A stretch of 64,000 nucleotides of DNA from Pseudomonadota bacterium (GCA_021802545.1 JAJZRS010000004.1:83865-147864), one strand, 5' to 3'. Positions 9,820 through 19,557 are shown, numbered from the stretch's first letter. Numbers and translations are program-made. The notes: generated from the sequence alone by a model not told the origin.

Positions 9820-10911
9820 TTATCTTTTTCCTGATACAAAATCCACTAGATTGGAAGCGAGGTTGTTTCCGGAAATTTCTTCGGCCCATGTCGCCGCATG
9901 CGCCTCCAATTCCGCCCTGGCATCCGAAAAAGAAGCCCATGCCTGCCCTGCATCCCCCACGCCGTTCCATGCCCCCCACATGCTTCTCACGGCGTCCAAA
10001 GATGGCTCGGCCAGACCATCGCAATAGCGATCGAGAAAGGCATTCAGCTTCTTCAGATGAGCTTCCGCCTCCTGGGGATAGATTTGCCAGATGAATGGCT
10101 TTTGCGCCCATTGCGCGCGCACGAACGAATCCTCGCCCCGCACGAAATTGATGTCGCAGGCCCAAAGCAGAAGATCGTATTTTTCCTGCTCGACAAAGGG
10201 AACGAATCCGACTTCTAGATTGCCTTTCGAACTTGCGCCATTCCCGAAGAAATGCCTCACCGCGCGGCTTATCCTGCCCTCCGGAACGAGGCAAAGGACG
10301 GCTTCGTCGCCAGATGCCCAGGATTCCATCAGGGAACCAAGAGCGGGATTTTCATAACTGAAAAGGGAAATCTTGAGCCTGTCATCCGTCTCCATGCCCA
10401 ATGTCTGCCAGTAGGCTGCCTGCCAGCCTTTCAGGAATTCGCGGCGTCTATCGAAGAGATCGCGCTCGAGTATCAATCCGCCGGTCTTGGGCGTGAAACC
10501 CGGAAAAAAGAAATGCTTCACGAGCGGCGGTCTCGGGGAAGGCATGCCATGGCATTCCTCGATCCAGTCTTCTGCGCTCAAGTATTCGAGGTTGATCCAG
10601 ACGGGCTTCTTCTGCATTGACGCCATTTTCCCGACAAAGGGTTCGGGCAATTGACAGCCGAAGGATTCGACCACGGCCTCCCCGGGGCTGGCTTCGGGAA
10701 AAGGGGAAACCCAATGCCTGACTTCCACCCCCTTGAGGCGCTGCGAATCGACTTTTTTCCCTTCGGGGCAGAGCATGATGAAGCTCTCCAGATCGTCCAC
10801 CCAGAGACGGACATTCATGCCGTATTCGCCGGCCAGCTGCCTGGAAAGCCGCCAGGAAACGCCGATGTCGCCGTAATTGTCGACGACGTTGCAGAAAATG
10901 TCCCAGTTCAT
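9820..10911 (-). CDS. earP: EF-P arginine-32 rhamnosyltransferase EarP
   Basis: MNWDIFCNVVDNYGDIGVSWRLSRQLAGEYG N-terminus typical of EarP/DUF2331; next to efp. Confidence 0.93.
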   Translation of the reverse strand: MNWDIFCNVVDNYGDIGVSWRLSRQLAGEYGMNVRLWVDDLESFIMLCPEGKKVDSQRLKGVEVRHWVSPFPEASPGEAVVESFGCQLPEPFVGKMASMQKKPVWINLEYLSAEDWIEECHGMPSPRPPLVKHFFFPGFTPKTGGLILERDLFDRRREFLKGWQAAYWQTLGMETDDRLKISLFSYENPALGSLMESWASGDEAVLCLVPEGRISRAVRHFFGNGASSKGNLEVGFVPFVEQEKYDLLLWACDINFVRGEDSFVRAQWAQKPFIWQIYPQEAEAHLKKLNAFLDRYCDGLAEPSLDAVRSMWGAWNGVGDAGQAWASFSDARAELEAHAATWAEEISGNNLASNLVDFVSGKR

Positions 10912-11492
10912 TCCTTGTCGAATTCGCCCCTCAGCCTCTCGAGCGAATCATGGTAGCTTTGCGCGTCCCCGTAATCGAGAAAGCGCCTGTATCTCGAATG
11001 CCCGCCAAGAATCCTGCTCGCGTGCTTGATCGGGCACCAATACTGCTCGGTCCTGCCCGCGATTTCCCTGACATAGGCGACGAGGCCGTTCCCGTACGAG
11101 CAATAGGCGCAGTTGATCTTCTCGATGAGATTGAGATAGGCAAGGTGATGCCTGTCGAACACGATGTATTCCCGCCTTCTCACCTTGGGAATGCCGTAGA
11201 CGGGGAAGCAGATCGCCTGATAGCAGGTGACGAAAAGATCGAGCAACAGGAAGGGGAAAATCAGCGAATAGACGACGGGCGCAACGAGGATGTGCTTGAG
11301 CTCCGCTTCGGCGATATAGGCAATAAGCGAAGTCTTGAGCCTTCTGTGCTCCTTGACGATCTCGCGCTCGAAGCGGATCCGCCTGTCATGGATCGAAAAA
11401 CGCAGTTCCTCGCGCTTCTTGGCGAGTTCTTCCTCGAGTTCGTTCTCGAGTTCCCTGATTTTTCCCAGGAGATTGCTGATGTTCTGGTCCAT
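10908..11492 (-). CDS. Conserved hypothetical protein: N-terminal coiled coil, central hydrophobic segment, Cys-containing C-terminus
   Basis: 194 aa; ATGA overlap with earP; INCAYCSYGNGLVAYVREIAGRTEQYWCPIKHA. Confidence 0.6.
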   Translation of the reverse strand: MDQNISNLLGKIRELENELEEELAKKREELRFSIHDRRIRFEREIVKEHRRLKTSLIAYIAEAELKHILVAPVVYSLIFPFLLLDLFVTCYQAICFPVYGIPKVRRREYIVFDRHHLAYLNLIEKINCAYCSYGNGLVAYVREIAGRTEQYWCPIKHASRILGGHSRYRRFLDYGDAQSYHDSLERLRGEFDKE

Positions 11493-11527
11493 GGCGCTCC
11501 CTTAGCAATGGACCCAAGATAGCAGAC

Positions 11528-12916
11528 TTAAAGCGACTTCACCATGTCCTCGACGACCTTCTTCGCGTCCCCGAACACCATCATGGTCTTGTCCATGTAG
11601 AAGAGATCGTTGTCGAGTCCCGAATAGCCTGCCGCCATGCTGCGCTTGACCACGATGATGGTCCTCGCCTTGTAGGCTTCCAGGATCGGCATGCCGTAGA
11701 TCGGGCTGCCCGGATTGTTCTTTGCAGCGGGGTTCACCACGTCGTTCGCGCCGATCACGAGCACGACGTCGGTATCCGAAAATTCGCTGTTGATTTCATC
11801 CATTTCCAGCACCTGCTCGTAGGGCACTTCCGCTTCAGCGAGCAGCACGTTCATGTGCCCAGGCATCCTGCCTGCAACCGGGTGAATCGCATAGCGCACC
11901 TTGATGCCCTTCTCGCCCAGGATATGGGTCATTTCCTGCAGCGCATGCTGGGCACGCGCAACCGCAAGCCCGTAGCCCGGAACGATGACGATGCTCTCGG
12001 CGTTGCCCATGATGTAGGCAGCATCCTCGGGGCTTCCGCTTCTCACGTTTTTCTGCGCGCCGCCGGATGCCTGTTGTTCCTCACCTGGCGCAGCCCCGAA
12101 CCCGCCCAGCATCACGTTGATGAAGGAGCGGTTCATCGCCTTGCACATGATGTAGGACAGGATCGCGCCAGAACTGCCTACGAGAGAACCTGCCACGATC
12201 AGCATGTTGTTGTTGAGGGTGAAGCCTATGCCTGCCGCCGCCCAGCCCGAATAGGAGTTGAGCATGGACACCACGACGGGCATGTCCGCCCCGCCGATCG
12301 GGATGATGAGCAGAACGCCGAGCAGAAGCGCGATGCCGGTCATGGCGACGAAAGGCGTCCAGCTCTGGGTGATGTAGAAGGCGATGCCGAATCCGAGCAT
12401 GACGATCGCCAGGACCAGGTTCAGCCAGTGCTGCCCCGAAAACGAAACCGGAGCGCTCCTGATCTTTCCGGAAAGCTTGCCGAAAGCGATGACCGAGCCG
12501 GAGAAGGTGATCGCGCCTACGAACGTGCCGATGAAGAGTTCGATCAGGCTCTCCGGACGAAGCGCGCCGTCCGCGCCCGCGATGCCGTAGGCGACCGGAT
12601 TGTTGAGGGCGGAAACCGCGATGAATACGGCTGCAAGCCCGACGAGCGAATGCATCGCCGCGACGAGCTCGGGCATGGCCGTCATTTCGATCTTCCTCGC
12701 AATCGTGCCCCCGATCGAGCCGCCGACCAGGATGCAGCCGAGGATCAAGGCGTAATTATGGGTGAGGGAGAGCGTCGTCAATACGGCGATCAGCATGCCG
12801 ACCATGCCGAAGGCGTTTCCTCGCCGGGCAGAAACAGGAGAGGAGAGCCCTTTCAGGGACAGGATGAAGAGGATCGCAGCCAGTAGGTAGGCGAGCGCGA
12901 CTTGGTTTGCTGACAT
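11528..12916 (-). CDS. pntB: NAD(P) transhydrogenase subunit beta
   Basis: 462 aa; VPGYGLAVARAQHALQEM..., VLVIGANDVVNPAA...GSPIYGMPILEAYKARTIIVVKRSMAAGYSGLDN. Confidence 0.96.
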   Translation of the reverse strand: MSANQVALAYLLAAILFILSLKGLSSPVSARRGNAFGMVGMLIAVLTTLSLTHNYALILGCILVGGSIGGTIARKIEMTAMPELVAAMHSLVGLAAVFIAVSALNNPVAYGIAGADGALRPESLIELFIGTFVGAITFSGSVIAFGKLSGKIRSAPVSFSGQHWLNLVLAIVMLGFGIAFYITQSWTPFVAMTGIALLLGVLLIIPIGGADMPVVVSMLNSYSGWAAAGIGFTLNNNMLIVAGSLVGSSGAILSYIMCKAMNRSFINVMLGGFGAAPGEEQQASGGAQKNVRSGSPEDAAYIMGNAESIVIVPGYGLAVARAQHALQEMTHILGEKGIKVRYAIHPVAGRMPGHMNVLLAEAEVPYEQVLEMDEINSEFSDTDVVLVIGANDVVNPAAKNNPGSPIYGMPILEAYKARTIIVVKRSMAAGYSGLDNDLFYMDKTMMVFGDAKKVVEDMVKSL

Positions 12917-12918
12917 GG

Positions 12919-13215
12919 TTACCTCTTTTTCTTCTTGAACATTTCAAGCATGCGGCGGGTCACGAGAAACCCTCCGAACACGTTGATTGCCGCGAGCGTC
13001 ACCGCGATCGCTCCGACGATCGTTCCGAAATCGATCTTGGAAGGGCCGGCTGCGAGCATCGCGCCGACGATGATGATGCCGCTGATCGCATTGGTCACGG
13101 CCATGAGCGGAGTATGCAGCGCAGGCGTGACGTTCCACACGACATGGTAGCCGACGAATATCGCCAGGACGAAAACCGTGAGATTGATGATGACTGGATC
13201 GACTGCGCCGCCCAT
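12919..13215 (-). CDS. pntAb: NAD(P) transhydrogenase subunit alpha part 2 (membrane)
   Basis: [24 protein letters not shown]; between pntAa and pntB. Confidence 0.93.
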   Translation of the reverse strand: MGGAVDPVIINLTVFVLAIFVGYHVVWNVTPALHTPLMAVTNAISGIIIVGAMLAAGPSKIDFGTIVGAIAVTLAAINVFGGFLVTRRMLEMFKKKKR

Positions 13216-13225
13216 AGGATTCTCC

Positions 13226-14338
13226 TTACTTGATGACCAGTTCGCCGTTCAATGCAACCAGGGTGCCGGAGACGATCTCGTCTTCCCGGTTGACATTCAG
13301 CTCCCCGGTTTTCGCATCGAACAGCAGATTGATGAAATTCAGCATGTTGCGTGCATAAAGCGCGCTCGCATCCGCCGCCACCATGGCGGGCAGGTTGCTG
13401 TAGCCGATCAGGGTCACGCCATGCTTTTCCACGACCTTGTCCTTCTCGGAAAGCGGGCAGTTGCCGCCGAATTCGACGGCCATGTCGACGACCACAGAGC
13501 CGTGCCGCATCGCCTTGACCGTCTCTTCCTGGAGCAGGACAGGGGCAGGCCTTCCAGGGATCAATGCGGTCGTGATCACGATATCGGACTGGATCGCCCT
13601 GGCATGGATGAGCTCGGCCTGCTTTTTCTTGTATTCTTCCGACATTTCCTTGGCGTAGCCGCCGGACGTCTCGGCGCTCGCCCCCTCTTCGAGCGGCACT
13701 TCGATGAATTTCGCGCCGAGGCTCAACACCTGTTCCTTGACGGCCGGCCTCACGTCGAACGCCTCGATTACCGCGCCCAGCCTTTTTGCCGTGGCGATTG
13801 CCTGGAGGCCGGCCACCCCCACGCCCAGGATCAGCACGCGTGCCGCCTTCACCGTTCCGGCTGCGGTCATCAGCATGGGAAAGAAGCGTCCGTAGGCGTT
13901 CGCCGCGAGCATCACCGACTTGTATCCGCCGATGTTCGCCTGGGAAGACAGCACGTCCATGCTCTGCGCACGGCTGATGCGCGGAATCGACTCCATGGCA
14001 AATGCGGTGAGGCCGTGCCCGGCATAGGCCGACATCTTCTCCTTGTCATGGGGAGCAAGCATTCCGGCGATGATGCTTCCTTTCCTGGCGAGCCCGAATT
14101 CGGATTCCTCGAGCCCCCTCACCTTCAGAACGAGATCGGATGCGGCATAGAGTTCGGCAGCGGACCCCACGATCTTCGCCCCAGCCGCCTCGAATTCGCC
14201 ATCCTCGATGTTTGCGCCCAGTCCTGCGCCCGACTGGACGAATACCGAATGCTGGCCCGCGAGCTTTTTCACCGTCTCAGGGGTCGCAGCGACCCGCTTC
14301 TCCCCCGCCCTGACCTCAAGAGGGATGCCTATCTGCAT
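13226..14338 (-). CDS. pntAa: NAD(P) transhydrogenase subunit alpha part 1
   Basis: [39 protein letters not shown]; AlaDH/PNT domain. Confidence 0.94.
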   Translation of the reverse strand: MQIGIPLEVRAGEKRVAATPETVKKLAGQHSVFVQSGAGLGANIEDGEFEAAGAKIVGSAAELYAASDLVLKVRGLEESEFGLARKGSIIAGMLAPHDKEKMSAYAGHGLTAFAMESIPRISRAQSMDVLSSQANIGGYKSVMLAANAYGRFFPMLMTAAGTVKAARVLILGVGVAGLQAIATAKRLGAVIEAFDVRPAVKEQVLSLGAKFIEVPLEEGASAETSGGYAKEMSEEYKKKQAELIHARAIQSDIVITTALIPGRPAPVLLQEETVKAMRHGSVVVDMAVEFGGNCPLSEKDKVVEKHGVTLIGYSNLPAMVAADASALYARNMLNFINLLFDAKTGELNVNREDEIVSGTLVALNGELVIK

Positions 14339-14374
14339 TTCGATTCTCCCGTCCAGCAACAAAATTATCGGATT

Positions 14375-14845
14375 TTAACCCGGAATGGCGGCTTTCCCCA
14401 AGTTGCATTTCGAAGTCAGGAAATCCGCGAGAAAAACCCAGGCTGCCTCCAGGTTATTCCATGCTGAAGGACTCAGCGGCTCGGAAAGCTCGAACGACTC
14501 CCCCTTCACGCCCAGAAGATAGGCTTTTGGGGCCTGCTTCACCAGCACACGCTCGCAGACTTCGAGCAGTGCCTCAGGGGAAAGGGCATGGGTGCTGTAG
14601 CTTGCGTCCCGAGCAGGGGAAATCTGTTTCATTTCGAAGGCTGCTTCGATGCCGATTGCCGCATCGACGAAAATCGCGCATTCCCGATCGGCAAGGTCAA
14701 AAGCATGTTCGATCTGCAATTGATAATCGCAAACAGCATCGAATTTCCCGCTGTGATTCTGGAGTCGATCAAAAATCATCGGCCCGATCGCATCATCCCC
14801 CCGGCTGGGATTGCCGCAGCAGAAAATCACGATTCCAGGACGCAC
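14375..14845 (-). CDS. hoxW: Hydrogenase maturation protease (HoxW-type)
   Basis: IVIFCCGNPSRGDDAIGPMI motif; overlaps hoxH. Confidence 0.85.
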   Translation of the reverse strand: MRPGIVIFCCGNPSRGDDAIGPMIFDRLQNHSGKFDAVCDYQLQIEHAFDLADRECAIFVDAAIGIEAAFEMKQISPARDASYSTHALSPEALLEVCERVLVKQAPKAYLLGVKGESFELSEPLSPSAWNNLEAAWVFLADFLTSKCNLGKAAIPG

Positions 14846-16233
14846 AGGCGCTCACCCCGGTGATCGAGAATGTCGACCTTCAACGGCATCTTGCCCACCG
14901 CATGAGTCGCACAGGACAGGCAGGGATCGAAAGCGCGGATCGCCACTTCTATCCTGTTGAGCATCCCTTCCGTGATTTCCTGCCTCCCGTCGATGTGATG
15001 CTTCGCCACGCTCAATATGGCCTCGTTCATCGCCCGGTTGTTGTGCGTCGTCGAAACGATGAGATTCGCCATCTCGACGAGCCCTTCATCATCGATGCGG
15101 TAGTGATGGATGAGTGTGCCGCGCGGCGCTTCGATGACCCCTACCCCTTCACGCCCCATGCTGGTCTCGACCCTGAGGTCTTCCCCAATGATGTCCGGAT
15201 CATGCAGAAGATCGCGCATGCTCTCGGCGCAATGCAAGAGTTCGATCATCCTCGCCCAATGGTAGGCCAGCGTGGCATGAACCGGGCGGCCGATTGAAGC
15301 GAATTCCTTGCGCCTCGATTCAGCAAGCGGGCTGGCCATCCTGTCGCAATTGTTGATCCTCGCGAGCGGCCCCACCCTGTACATTCCCTTCCCTTCCACA
15401 ATATAGGGGAACTTCATGTAGCTCCAGGATTTCACTTCCTCCCGGATATATTCCGAATATCTCGAATCGGCAACGCCGTCGAAATCGAATTCACCCATCG
15501 CGTTCGTGCAGCGCAAACGGCCGTCGTAGAGTTCGTGCAGGCCGCCTTCCCCGACGATCGAAAGGAATGAGGAAGACAGGCCTGCAAAATCCAGGTAGCT
15601 CCGATCGGAGAGGAAAATGTCCCGGGCGAGATCGACCGCGTCATCTGCCCATTCGATGATGTCATCGATATCCTTCATCAGGCGATCTCGCTCATCAATG
15701 GACAATGCCTTGTTCATCCCGCCGGGAACGGCGCCCGTGCCGTGGATCCGCTTTCCCATGAGAAACTGGATCACTTCCTGGCCGTATTTCCTGAGCCTCA
15801 CCCCTTTGAGCGCGAGATCGGGATAGGCCTTCAAGAGCCCTGCAATATTGCGCTGCTGCACCTCGGAATCGAAGCCGAAAAGGAGATCCGGGGAAGAAAG
15901 ATGGAAAAAATGCAGCGCATGGGACTGCAGCACCTGGCCGAAATGCAGCAGCCTCCTCAGTTTCTCGGCAGTCGGCGTGAGCATCTCGACCCCCATGATC
16001 CTGTCGATCGCCTTGGCCGAAGCGAGATGGTGGCTGACCGGGCAGATGCCGCACAGGCGCTCGACGAGCACGGGCACTTCCCAGTAGGGCCGCCCCTGGA
16101 CGAACTTTTCGAAGCCCCTGAATTCGACGATATGCAGACGCGCCTCGATCACCCTGTTCTCCTCGTCGAGCTGCAGGGTGACCTTGCCGTGCCCTTCGAC
16201 GCGCGTGAGAGGATCGATGGCGATTCTAGTCAT
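14827..16233 (-). CDS. hoxH: NAD-reducing [NiFe]-hydrogenase large subunit HoxH
   Basis: RLCGICPVSHHLASAKAID (L1) and DPCLSCATHAVG (L2) Ni-binding motifs. Confidence 0.95.
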   Translation of the reverse strand: MTRIAIDPLTRVEGHGKVTLQLDEENRVIEARLHIVEFRGFEKFVQGRPYWEVPVLVERLCGICPVSHHLASAKAIDRIMGVEMLTPTAEKLRRLLHFGQVLQSHALHFFHLSSPDLLFGFDSEVQQRNIAGLLKAYPDLALKGVRLRKYGQEVIQFLMGKRIHGTGAVPGGMNKALSIDERDRLMKDIDDIIEWADDAVDLARDIFLSDRSYLDFAGLSSSFLSIVGEGGLHELYDGRLRCTNAMGEFDFDGVADSRYSEYIREEVKSWSYMKFPYIVEGKGMYRVGPLARINNCDRMASPLAESRRKEFASIGRPVHATLAYHWARMIELLHCAESMRDLLHDPDIIGEDLRVETSMGREGVGVIEAPRGTLIHHYRIDDEGLVEMANLIVSTTHNNRAMNEAILSVAKHHIDGRQEITEGMLNRIEVAIRAFDPCLSCATHAVGKMPLKVDILDHRGERLCVLES

Positions 16234-16756
16234 AATGGATGAGATTCGTCGGCAATTGAGGTTCCTCTCCCTTCAGCAAAGCCTCAAGAAGCACTTCGAA
16301 GGCTTCAGCGGGAGGCGGGCAGCCCGGCAGAAAATAATCGATTTTCACCGCCTCGTGCACGGGCATGACCTTGTCGAGCAGCCGGGGCAGTTCGGGATCC
16401 GACGGGATCTGGGGATGGTCTATGCCGATGCCGTCGAGATAGGCTTCGGCAAGGCAGGCTTCGAGCGGAAAATGGTTCCTCATCGACGGAATTCCGCCGT
16501 TGATCGCGCAGGCGCCGACCGCGACCAGAATGCCGCAATTTTCCCTGAAGGCTTTCACCACCTCGACATTTTCCTCGTTGCACAGCCCGCCTTCGATCAG
16601 CCCGATGTCGCATTTTCCGACCGACTTGATGTCGGTGAAGGGGCTCCTGTCGAATTCCACCTTTTCGACAAGATCGAAGAGCTTCTCGTCCATGTCCAGG
16701 AATGACATGTGGCAGCCGAAGCAGCCGCACAGCGAACAGGTGGCGAGCCTAATCAT
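16226..16756 (-). CDS. hoxY: NAD-reducing hydrogenase small subunit HoxY
   Basis: CSLCGCFGCHMSFLDMDE..., VGACAINGGIPSMRN, FLPGCPPPAEA. Confidence 0.94.
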   Translation of the reverse strand: MIRLATCSLCGCFGCHMSFLDMDEKLFDLVEKVEFDRSPFTDIKSVGKCDIGLIEGGLCNEENVEVVKAFRENCGILVAVGACAINGGIPSMRNHFPLEACLAEAYLDGIGIDHPQIPSDPELPRLLDKVMPVHEAVKIDYFLPGCPPPAEAFEVLLEALLKGEEPQLPTNLIHYD

Positions 16757-17411
16757 AAAGCCGCATCCCTATGGGCACCTCGAACCCGCGTCCCTTGACC
16801 AGAATCGCACCGACAGGACAGACATGGACCGCCTTGTCCTCGACAGAAATGTCCGTGTCGACCAGCAAGCCGCTTTTTGAATTGACGACGAGTCGGGTGG
16901 CAAGCCCGCGTCCCGAGATATCGAATACGGCTTTCCCGTCGACATCCCGGCTCGCCCGCACGCACAGCGCGCAGAAAATGCAGCGATCGTTGTCGATCAG
17001 GATGTCTGGATGGGAAGCATCCATTTCACGCTTCGGATAGAAGGGCCGGTAGTGGGGGTCGAGCATGCCCGCATTGTAGGCGGCATGCTGCAGCCTGCAG
17101 CTCCCGCTCTTTTCGCAGGACGGGCAATAATGGTTTCCTTCGACGAACAGCATCCTCAGGATGCCGAGCCTCATCTCTTTCAGTTCTTCCGTTTCGCTCT
17201 CGACCTGCATCCCTTCCCTTGCAGGCTGCGTGCAGGCCGAGGAAAATCGCCCGTCAATTTTCACCGTGCACAGCCTGCAGCTGCCGTACGGCGTGTATCC
17301 CGGAAGATGGCAGAGATGGGCGATGGGCTTATCCGCCGCCAGCGCGCAATCCATGACGGTCTGCCCATCCTCGAAAGGAATTTCGTGCCCATCCAGATGG
17401 ATCGTCTTCAT
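16749..17411 (-). CDS. hoxU: NAD-reducing hydrogenase diaphorase small subunit HoxU
   Basis: NuoG N-terminus-like ferredoxin: YGSCRLCTVKIDGRFSSACTQP, HYCPSCEKSGSC, CIFCALCVRASRDVDGK. Confidence 0.94.
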   Translation of the reverse strand: MKTIHLDGHEIPFEDGQTVMDCALAADKPIAHLCHLPGYTPYGSCRLCTVKIDGRFSSACTQPAREGMQVESETEELKEMRLGILRMLFVEGNHYCPSCEKSGSCRLQHAAYNAGMLDPHYRPFYPKREMDASHPDILIDNDRCIFCALCVRASRDVDGKAVFDISGRGLATRLVVNSKSGLLVDTDISVEDKAVHVCPVGAILVKGRGFEVPIGMRLYD

Positions 17412-18997
17412 CGCCCCTCCAGTGCGGCGCGTCCGGCTGCGAAATGCTCAGGAAATTTCTTGAGCATGTCCATCACAGCCCGGGAAGCGCTCAGGCCGAG
17501 ACCGCAGTGGCTCGCCCTGAGGACGATGTTCAGGTTTTCGATTTCCGAAACGGCTTCCCCGCCTCGCGTCGCGCTTTCCAAGGCTTCGGCCAACAAGGAG
17601 GTGCCGACCCGGCAAGGCGTGCAAAAACCGCAGGATTCGTCTGCGAAAAAGCGCGCGAAATTGAGCGCCGCTTCACTCATGTCGCGCGAAGCATTGAATA
17701 TCATGATCGAACCGCTCGTCGGCAGGTCCTCGAATCCGATTCTCCTGCCGAATTCGGTTTTGTCCAGACAGGTGCCTGCAGCGCCCCCGACCTGAACGGC
17801 AAGCGCATCTTTTGCTTCGCATTCAGCCAGTAGCGCTTCAACGGATACGCCGAAAGGAAATTCATACACGCCCGGCTTTACGCAATCGCCCGAAATCGAA
17901 AGCAGCTTGGTGCCTTTCGATTTTTCCGTGCCGAGCGAACGGAATGCCTTTTCTCCGCCCGAAGCAATGGCTGCAACCGCGCAGAACGTCTCGACATTGT
18001 CGACAACGGTGGGCATGCCGAAAAGGCCATGCGTGACGGGAAAAGGCGGGCGTACCCTCGGAATGCCTCTTTTTCCCTCGATCGATTCGAGCAAAGCCGA
18101 TTCCTCCCCGCAAATGTAGGCGCCTGCGCCCCAATGCAGCTCGATTTCGAAACCGGGCCTGCTCCATCGAGCGATCGCCTCTTTCAGATGATCTTCGAGA
18201 TAACGGTATTCGCCCCGCACATAAAGTATGCCATGCTCTGCCCCGACGATATCCGCGCAGAGCGCCATGCCTTCGAAAAGCCGGTCGGCGCGATGCTGAA
18301 GCAGCGCCCTGTCCTTGAATGTGCCCGGCTCTCCTTCGTCTGCATTGCAGACCACATAGCGCCCTTCCCCCTTCGCTTCCCGGCATGCGTTCCATTTCTT
18401 CGCCGTCGGATATCCCGCTCCTCCCCTGCCTCTCAGAGCGCAGTCCTGCAATGCTTGAAGCAGATCTTCGCCTTTCAGATGCGGACCTTGCCAGTCATCG
18501 AAAAGCCATGACTGTCTTTTCAAATTCGATTCGACGCGAAAAAATTCTTCAGGCCAGCTTGATACAGGTATGCTTCGCTTCACGAGATCCGCTATCGCGT
18601 CGATGCGCGATGCGCTGAGATTCGGAACGGCCAGCCCGTTCACGAGCAGGGCAGGCCCTTGGTCGCACATGCCAGTGCATGAAGTATTCGAAAGGCTCGC
18701 ATGGTTGCCCAGATTTTTCGAAAGCCTGGAAAACAGCACCCTGCTTCCCTGCATCCAGTCGGTGATATTGTCGCTCATCAGAAACGCATAATCCCCTTTG
18801 GGCTCGCGGCTCAACAAAGCATAAAACTCGACATCGCCCACGATCCTGGAGAAGGGAATGTGAAGTCTGGTGGACAGCTGACCGATTGCATCGTCGGGAA
18901 CATGGCCAAAGCGTCTCTGGATCTCGATCAGGATCTGGAGCGGCCTGTTTCCCATGCGTTCGATCAGGAGATCCGCATGTTCCTGAATGGAAGGCAT
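17408..18997 (-). CDS. hoxF: NAD-reducing hydrogenase diaphorase large subunit HoxF (NuoE-NuoF fusion)
   Basis: GRGGAGYPTAKKW, CNADEGEPGTFKDR, ESCGFCTPCRVGTS; N-terminal NuoE-like domain; ATG 18997 preceded by AGAGAAG. Confidence 0.93.
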   Translation of the reverse strand: MPSIQEHADLLIERMGNRPLQILIEIQRRFGHVPDDAIGQLSTRLHIPFSRIVGDVEFYALLSREPKGDYAFLMSDNITDWMQGSRVLFSRLSKNLGNHASLSNTSCTGMCDQGPALLVNGLAVPNLSASRIDAIADLVKRSIPVSSWPEEFFRVESNLKRQSWLFDDWQGPHLKGEDLLQALQDCALRGRGGAGYPTAKKWNACREAKGEGRYVVCNADEGEPGTFKDRALLQHRADRLFEGMALCADIVGAEHGILYVRGEYRYLEDHLKEAIARWSRPGFEIELHWGAGAYICGEESALLESIEGKRGIPRVRPPFPVTHGLFGMPTVVDNVETFCAVAAIASGGEKAFRSLGTEKSKGTKLLSISGDCVKPGVYEFPFGVSVEALLAECEAKDALAVQVGGAAGTCLDKTEFGRRIGFEDLPTSGSIMIFNASRDMSEAALNFARFFADESCGFCTPCRVGTSLLAEALESATRGGEAVSEIENLNIVLRASHCGLGLSASRAVMDMLKKFPEHFAAGRAALEGR

Positions 18998-19054
18998 CGC
19001 TTCTCTTTGGATAAGCACTTTACGATTCTAGCATGCCCAATCCAGCCAATTGAT

Positions 19055-19064
19055 TTGACGTCAA
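19055..19064. promoter_or_regulatory. Palindrome TTGACGTCAA in hoxF / small-membrane-protein divergent intergenic region
   Basis: Perfect 10-bp palindrome, about 58 bp upstream of the hoxF ATG. Confidence 0.35.
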
Positions 19065-19103
19065 TTTAACGGACTCAGACGGCACGTTCGGCAAATCCAT
19101 TAA

Positions 19104-19130
19104 AAAAACCATTTCAATATTATGGTTTTT
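19104..19130. promoter_or_regulatory. Inverted repeat AAAAACCAT-N9-ATGGTTTTT in divergent intergenic region
   Basis: Perfect 9-bp arms with AT-rich 9-bp spacer. Confidence 0.4.
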
Positions 19131-19263
19131 ATGTTACAAGGATGCTTGCGTCGGCATGAACAGGCCTGCGCAGCGTTTCAAATCAACGAGAAAAGGGAAG
19201 GCATCCGACGGAATCTAAACGGACACTGCCTATTACATCAAAGCAATTCGTTTGAGGAGGGTA

Positions 19264-19548
19264 ATGATGGCAAGCAGGAGTTTATCGAGCAAGGCATTTT
19301 GGGCAACCATCGTTGGCGGCATGCTGACCGGGATGGGCAACGGAAGCGTGTTTGGTGCAGCGACGATGTGTCTGGTCGGACGAGGTTCCTTCGGAAACTG
19401 GGGCGGAGACGGCCATCAAGCCTACAACCCCTACACTTTCAGCGGTTTCGTAGACTGGTGTATGATCGTTTTCGGCATCGCCTACGTCATCATCCTGGCG
19501 ATTTCGATGTCCCGCCACGGCGCGCTTGAGGCACAGGCGCAAGGCTAA
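19264..19548 (+). CDS. Small membrane protein of unknown function (2 predicted TM segments)
   Basis: 94 aa MMASRSLSSKAFWATIVGGMLTGMGNGSVFGAATMCLVGRGSFGNWGGDGHQAYNPYTFSGFVDWCMIVFGIAYVIILAISMSRHG...; strong upstream GAGGAGG. Confidence 0.75.
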   Translation: MMASRSLSSKAFWATIVGGMLTGMGNGSVFGAATMCLVGRGSFGNWGGDGHQAYNPYTFSGFVDWCMIVFGIAYVIILAISMSRHGALEAQAQG

Positions 19549-19557
19549 ATGCATTAA

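Noticed and set aside
13178-14467. 429-aa plus-strand ORF antisense to pntAa
   Set aside because: Shadow ORF; pntAa on the other strand is unambiguous
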